Source: Pseudomonadota bacterium (lineage in GTDB: Bacteria; Pseudomonadota; Gammaproteobacteria; Burkholderiales; Burkholderiaceae). Taken from it: a stretch of DNA of 10,173 nt. Positions 6,961 to 10,173 of the stretch are shown here, one piece after another. The translations under genes and the position numbers were made by a program. Every line of letters begins with the position of its first letter. Position 1 is the first letter of the stretch. The stretch spans positions 1 through 10,173 of the forward strand of contig JAEZQX010000389.1 of assembly GCA_023441105.1 (NCBI GenBank), in the 5' to 3' direction. The notes under the pieces were generated by a model that was given only the letters and a program-made list of their open reading frames with translations, ran no database searches and had not been told where the DNA came from.

Positions 6961-7392
6961 ATGAGCGGCTATCCCGTCAGCCAACCCTTTCACCTGGCCT
7001 TTCCGGTTCACGACCTGGCGGCGGCGCGCGCCTTCTACGGCGGCCTGCTGGGCTGCCCGGAGGGCCGCAGCTCGAGCGACTGGATCGACTTCGATCTCTA
7101 CGGCCACCAGATCGTCGCCCACCTGGCGCCGGACGAATGCGGACACCGTGCCACCAGCCAGGTGGACGGCGATGCGGTGCCGGTGCGGCACTTCGGCGTC
7201 GTCCTGGCGATGCAGGCCTGGGAGCAACTGGCGGAGCGACTCAAGGCCGGCGGCACCCGCTTCGTGATCGAGCCCCACGTCCGCTTCAAGGGGCAGGTCG
7301 GCGAGCAGGCCACCATGTTCTTCCTCGACCCGTCGGGCAACGCGCTGGAATTCAAGGCTTTCGGCGATCCGTCGCAGCTCTTCGCCAAATGA
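6961..7392 (+). CDS. VOC-superfamily protein (glyoxalase / extradiol dioxygenase fold)
   Basis: Small cytoplasmic protein of 143 residues, the normal length for a two-module vicinal-oxygen-chelate fold. The first module starts with [22 protein letters not shown] (10-31), the typical opening of the family. The second begins at VRHFGVV (75-81) and ends in [12 protein letters not shown] (121-132). The likely metal ligands are H11, H77 and E130, the His-His-Glu triad of metal-dependent members, so a catalytic role is plausible; the substrate cannot be read from the sequence. The family covers lactoylglutathione lyases, extradiol dioxygenases, epimerases and resistance proteins. The first gene of a likely operon, it has its own -10 box and Shine-Dalgarno, and its stop overlaps the HemL-like start as ATGA. 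Its partners suggest work on the same small molecule as the PLP enzyme and transporter. The fold is confident; the function is unknown. Confidence 0.85.
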   Translation: MSGYPVSQPFHLAFPVHDLAAARAFYGGLLGCPEGRSSSDWIDFDLYGHQIVAHLAPDECGHRATSQVDGDAVPVRHFGVVLAMQAWEQLAERLKAGGTRFVIEPHVRFKGQVGEQATMFFLDPSGNALEFKAFGDPSQLFAK

Positions 7393-8675
7393 CCGCCACC
7401 AGCAATGGCGAGCAGTTCGACCGCGCCCGCAAGGTGCTGGTCGGCGGCGTCAATTCCGCGGTCCGCGCCTTCCGCGCCGTCGGCGGTACGCCGCGCTTCA
7501 TCGCCAAGGCGGAAGGCGCCTACATGTGGGACGTCGAGGGGCGGCAATACATCGACTACCTCGGCTCCTGGGGGCCGATGATCATCGGCCATTCCCATCC
7601 GCGCGTGGTCAAGGCGGTCCAGGAGGCGGCGCTGCGCGGCCTCTCGTTCGGCGCGCCCAACGGGATGGCGACGGAGCTGGCGGAGGAGATCTGCAAGCTC
7701 TTTCCGCATGTCGACCGGGTGCGCTTCACCAGCTCCGGCACCGAGGCGACGATGTCGGCGCTGCGGCTGGCGCGCGGCTACACCAAGCGGACCAAGATCA
7801 TCAAGTTCGAGGGCTGCTATCACGGCACCGCCGACAGCCTGCTGGTCAAGGCCGGCAGCGGGTCGCTCGCCTTCGGAACGCCGAGCTCGGCCGGCGTGCC
7901 CGAGGATATCGCCCGCCACACGCTGGTGGCGCAGTACAACGACCTCGACAGCGTGCGCAGCCTGTTCGAGCAGCATCCGGAGGACGTGGCCTGCCTGATC
8001 GTCGAACCGATCGCCGGCAACATGAACCTGATCCTGCCGGAGGACGGTTTCCTGCAGGGCCTGCGGGCGCTGTGCGACGAGTTCCACGCGATCCTCATCT
8101 TCGACGAGGTCATGAGCGGCTTCCGGGTCGCCCTCGGCGGCGCGCAGGCGCGCTACGGCGTGACCCCGGACCTGAGCGCCTTCGGCAAGGTGATCGGCGG
8201 CGGCATGCCGGTCGGCGCCGTGGGCGGGCCGGCACTGGTGATGGACATGATGGCGCCGCTTGGCACCGTCTACCAGGCCGGCACCTTGTCCGGCAATCCG
8301 ATCGCGATGGCTGCCGGGCTTGCGACCATCGAGGTGATCTCCAAATCCGGCTTCTTCGAGCGGCTGGAGACGTCGATGAAGCGACTGGTCGACGGTCTCA
8401 ATGCGGCAGCTGCCGACGTCGGCGTCGCCTTCTGCGCCCGCGCGGCGGGCGGCCTCGGTGGCGTCTACATGCGGGCGACGCCGCCGCAGACCCATGCGCA
8501 GGCGCTCGACCAGGACATGGACCGTTTCCGCAAGTTCTATCACCTCATGCTCGACGGCGGGATCTACCTGCCGCCTTCGCCGGTCGAGGCCTTCTTCCTG
8601 TCCTCCGCCCATACGGCCGCCGACATCGACCAGACGATCGACGTCGCCGCGCGCGCGCTGAAGCAGCTGGCATGA
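7389..8675 (+). CDS. HemL-family PLP enzyme (glutamate-1-semialdehyde 2,1-aminomutase-like)
   Basis: A 428-residue class III PLP aminotransferase-fold protein, very close in length and layout to HemL, which makes 5-aminolevulinate from glutamate-1-semialdehyde for haem. HemL motifs run throughout: [11 protein letters not shown] (18-28), [15 protein letters not shown] (54-68), [16 protein letters not shown] (115-130), FEGCYHG (140-146), LLVKAGSG (151-158), [17 protein letters not shown] (237-253) and [10 protein letters not shown] (295-304). The PLP lysine is K267 in [10 protein letters not shown], with D239 as the pyridine-nitrogen partner. Several normally fixed positions differ: GAPTE is GAPNG (88-92), NSGTEA is SSGTEA (115-120), YHGHAD is YHGTAD (144-149), and the C-terminal APS-FEAGF is PPSPVEAFF (395-403). 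It may therefore be a paralog acting on another amino acid or keto compound. The ATGA overlaps at both ends and the absence of a Shine-Dalgarno point to coupled translation. Haem synthesis is the default call, with real doubt. Confidence 0.82.
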   Translation: MTATSNGEQFDRARKVLVGGVNSAVRAFRAVGGTPRFIAKAEGAYMWDVEGRQYIDYLGSWGPMIIGHSHPRVVKAVQEAALRGLSFGAPNGMATELAEEICKLFPHVDRVRFTSSGTEATMSALRLARGYTKRTKIIKFEGCYHGTADSLLVKAGSGSLAFGTPSSAGVPEDIARHTLVAQYNDLDSVRSLFEQHPEDVACLIVEPIAGNMNLILPEDGFLQGLRALCDEFHAILIFDEVMSGFRVALGGAQARYGVTPDLSAFGKVIGGGMPVGAVGGPALVMDMMAPLGTVYQAGTLSGNPIAMAAGLATIEVISKSGFFERLETSMKRLVDGLNAAAADVGVAFCARAAGGLGGVYMRATPPQTHAQALDQDMDRFRKFYHLMLDGGIYLPPSPVEAFFLSSAHTAADIDQTIDVAARALKQLA

Positions 8676-9961
8676 AGCCGGCCGCCATCGCGCCTTCGTC
8701 GGCGGCAGCCAGCACGGCGCCCGTGCCGCCGGCAGCGCCGGGCGGCGCGCACGGGTTCATGACCGTGCTGATCTTCGGCTGCCTGATCCTGGTCATCTCG
8801 AACGGCGCGCGTTCCTCGTGGGGGCTGTTCCTGCCGGAGCTGACCCAGGCGCGCGGCTGGAGCCGCGAGACCTTCAGTCTCGCCATCGCCATGCAGAACC
8901 TGATCTGGGGCATCGGCGGCTCGCTGCTCGGCGCCTTGTCGGACCGCTTCGGCGCCATGCGCACGCTGCTGCTTGGCGCGGTGCTGTATGCCGCCGGATT
9001 CCTCGGCACGGTCTACGCCAGCACCGGCCTGGAGCTCAACCTGACGGTGGGGCTGCTGATCGGCCTTGGCATCGGCGGAACCGCCTTCGGCGCGGTATTC
9101 ACCGCCGTCGGCAAGCTGGTGCCGCCGCAGCGGCGCACTTGGGCCTTCGGCATCGGCACTGCCGCCGGTTCCTTCGGCCAGTTCCTGTTCCTGCCGTTCA
9201 CCGCCTGGCTGATCCGCGACTTCGGCTGGCAGGCGGCGCTGCAGGTCCATGCGGCACTGGTCGCGCTGATCCTGCTGCTCGCCCTGTGGATCCGCGGCGA
9301 TCGCGAAGCCGGCCTGCGTTCGAGCGGCTCGGGGAACCTGCGCGACGCGCTCAACGAGGCGGTCCGCGACCGCAACTTCCATCTGCTGTTCTGGGGCTAC
9401 TTCGTCTGCGGGCTGCAGGTGGTGTTCATCGGCCTGCACCTGCCCGCCTACCTCACCGACAAGGGCATGCCGCTCGAGCTGGGCGCCAAGGCGATCGCCC
9501 TGGTCGGGCTGTTCAACGTCGTCGGCTGCCTGAGCGTCGGCTGGCTCGGCATGCGGATCTCGAAGAAATGGCTGCTGAGCGGCATCTATGTCGGCCGGTC
9601 GATCGCGATGGCGCTGTTCCTGCTGCTGCCGCTGAGCAGCTTCTCGGTGTACGTCTTCTCCGCGGTGATCGGCCTGCTGTGGCTGTCGACGGTGCCACCG
9701 ACCAATGCGCTGCTGGGCCAGATCTACGGCGTGCGCAACTTCGGTCTCCTGGTGGGCGTCATCTTCCTCGGCCACCAGATCGGCAGCTTCCTCGGCGCCT
9801 GGCTCGGCGGTCGCATCTTCGACCTGACCGGCTCCTACGACCTGGCGTGGATGGGCGCCATCGCCTTCGGCGCCTTCGCGGCAGCCATGCACCTGCCGAT
9901 CGACCAGCGGCCCATCGCCGAGCGGCGGGGGACAAATACGGCTCCCGCTGCCACTGCCTGA
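8672..9961 (+). CDS. MFS transporter, 12 transmembrane helices
   Basis: Inner-membrane secondary transporter of the major facilitator superfamily, 429 residues. An Ala/Pro-rich cytoplasmic tail (1-28) precedes helix 1 (about 30-52). Six helices lie before a hydrophilic central loop (about 207-236) and six after it, the usual 6+6 plan. The conserved motif A between helices 2 and 3 reads GALSDRFGAMR (87-97), with D91, R92 and G94. SSWGLFLPELTQARGWSR (48-65) after helix 1 resembles the oxalate/monocarboxylate-transporter-like group common in Burkholderiales, so an organic anion is a possible substrate, but this is a weak inference. The start at 8672 overlaps the HemL-like stop (ATGA) without a Shine-Dalgarno. 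A second ATG at residue 30 (8759) would remove the tail and cannot be excluded. As last gene of the operon it probably imports or exports the substrate or product of the two enzymes. Confidence 0.88.
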   Translation: MKPAAIAPSSAAASTAPVPPAAPGGAHGFMTVLIFGCLILVISNGARSSWGLFLPELTQARGWSRETFSLAIAMQNLIWGIGGSLLGALSDRFGAMRTLLLGAVLYAAGFLGTVYASTGLELNLTVGLLIGLGIGGTAFGAVFTAVGKLVPPQRRTWAFGIGTAAGSFGQFLFLPFTAWLIRDFGWQAALQVHAALVALILLLALWIRGDREAGLRSSGSGNLRDALNEAVRDRNFHLLFWGYFVCGLQVVFIGLHLPAYLTDKGMPLELGAKAIALVGLFNVVGCLSVGWLGMRISKKWLLSGIYVGRSIAMALFLLLPLSSFSVYVFSAVIGLLWLSTVPPTNALLGQIYGVRNFGLLVGVIFLGHQIGSFLGAWLGGRIFDLTGSYDLAWMGAIAFGAFAAAMHLPIDQRPIAERRGTNTAPAATA

Positions 9962-10173
9962 GGGTCCCGGGCGCAGCGCGTCCCACTCACGTAGAGCACT
10001 CCGTCGGAGCCGCGCGGTTCGACCGAGTCGATCTCATGTGACGGAAGCGACCTTCCGAAGGGGGTGGTCGTCGTACGCCGAAAGCTCGCGGGGCGGGGCG
10101 CGGGGGGCGTGCGATTTCGTGCAGCGCCGCGGGCTGGCCTGCTTTCGCGGGTATCCGTCGGGCGCGGCACTGC
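9962..10173. other. Non-coding 3' flank of the MFS gene, no gene supported
   Basis: These 212 bases carry no open frame with codon use or similarity like the neighbouring genes. A perfect hairpin is present: CGGAAG (10042-10047), loop CGAC, CTTCCG (10052-10057). A smaller one, CTCC-GTC-GGAG, lies near 9998-10008. Neither has a T-run, so no intrinsic terminator is seen. The region may contain the operon's end or the upstream part of a gene beyond the window. Confidence 0.4.

Noticed and set aside
6948..7388. Open frame upstream of and in phase with the HemL-like gene across the VOC gene
   Set aside because: The translation is a low-complexity shadow of the VOC gene. The HemL-like N-terminus fits the ATG at 7389.
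7098..8612. 504-codon open frame on the - strand opposite the VOC and HemL-like genes
   Set aside because: Same reasons: an antisense shadow spanning two unrelated genes, with no start signals.
9835..10170. 111-codon - strand frame at the right end
   Set aside because: It overlaps the end of the MFS gene, is Arg/Pro-rich, has no domain and no promoter or ribosome binding site that I can see.

Overview
The window is a GC-rich, tightly packed stretch of bacterial chromosome with every recognisable gene on the + strand. DnaK, DnaJ and the general gene style look betaproteobacterial, Burkholderiales-like: the DnaJ ending with [10 protein letters not shown], the Ala/Gly-rich DnaK tail ending VVDAEFKEV, and CTACA(A/G)T-type -10 boxes. 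This assignment rests on remembered family patterns, not on a search. I see no mobile element, CRISPR array, tRNA or rRNA.

Region 1 (1-2336) is the end of the major chaperone operon. It holds the C-terminal half of dnaK (cut by the window edge) and a full-length dnaJ. Between them lies a strong intrinsic-terminator-like hairpin with seven Ts, only 27 bases before the dnaJ start. A second terminator-like hairpin follows dnaJ.

Region 2 (2335-6866) is a two-gene formate dehydrogenase operon. The first gene is a fused NuoE/NuoF-type NADH- and FMN-binding diaphorase subunit. The second, overlapping it by ATGA, is a Mo/W-bis-MGD catalytic subunit with an N-terminal [2Fe-2S] domain and several [4Fe-4S] sites. 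Together they should oxidise formate to CO2 and reduce NAD+ in the cytoplasm. The layout matches the two-subunit FDH1 type known from Methylobacterium extorquens (a tungsten enzyme) rather than the FdsGBACD type. No maturation gene (fdhD/fdsC) or regulator lies beside it.

Region 3 (about 6892-9961) is a probable three-gene operon whose genes are joined by ATGA stop/start overlaps: a small VOC (glyoxalase/dioxygenase-fold) protein, a HemL-family PLP enzyme with several unusual substitutions, and a 12-helix MFS transporter. A TACAAT -10 box preceded by an inverted repeat lies upstream. The set looks like a small-molecule metabolism and transport cassette of unknown substrate. It is the least explained part of the window.

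The last 212 bases (9962-10173) hold no gene I can support, only a short hairpin. Most of the window is ordinary core and catabolic sequence. The points worth a second look are the dnaK-dnaJ attenuator, the possible leaderless start and the missing histidine-ligated cluster site of the formate dehydrogenase, and the divergent HemL-like enzyme in its cassette.
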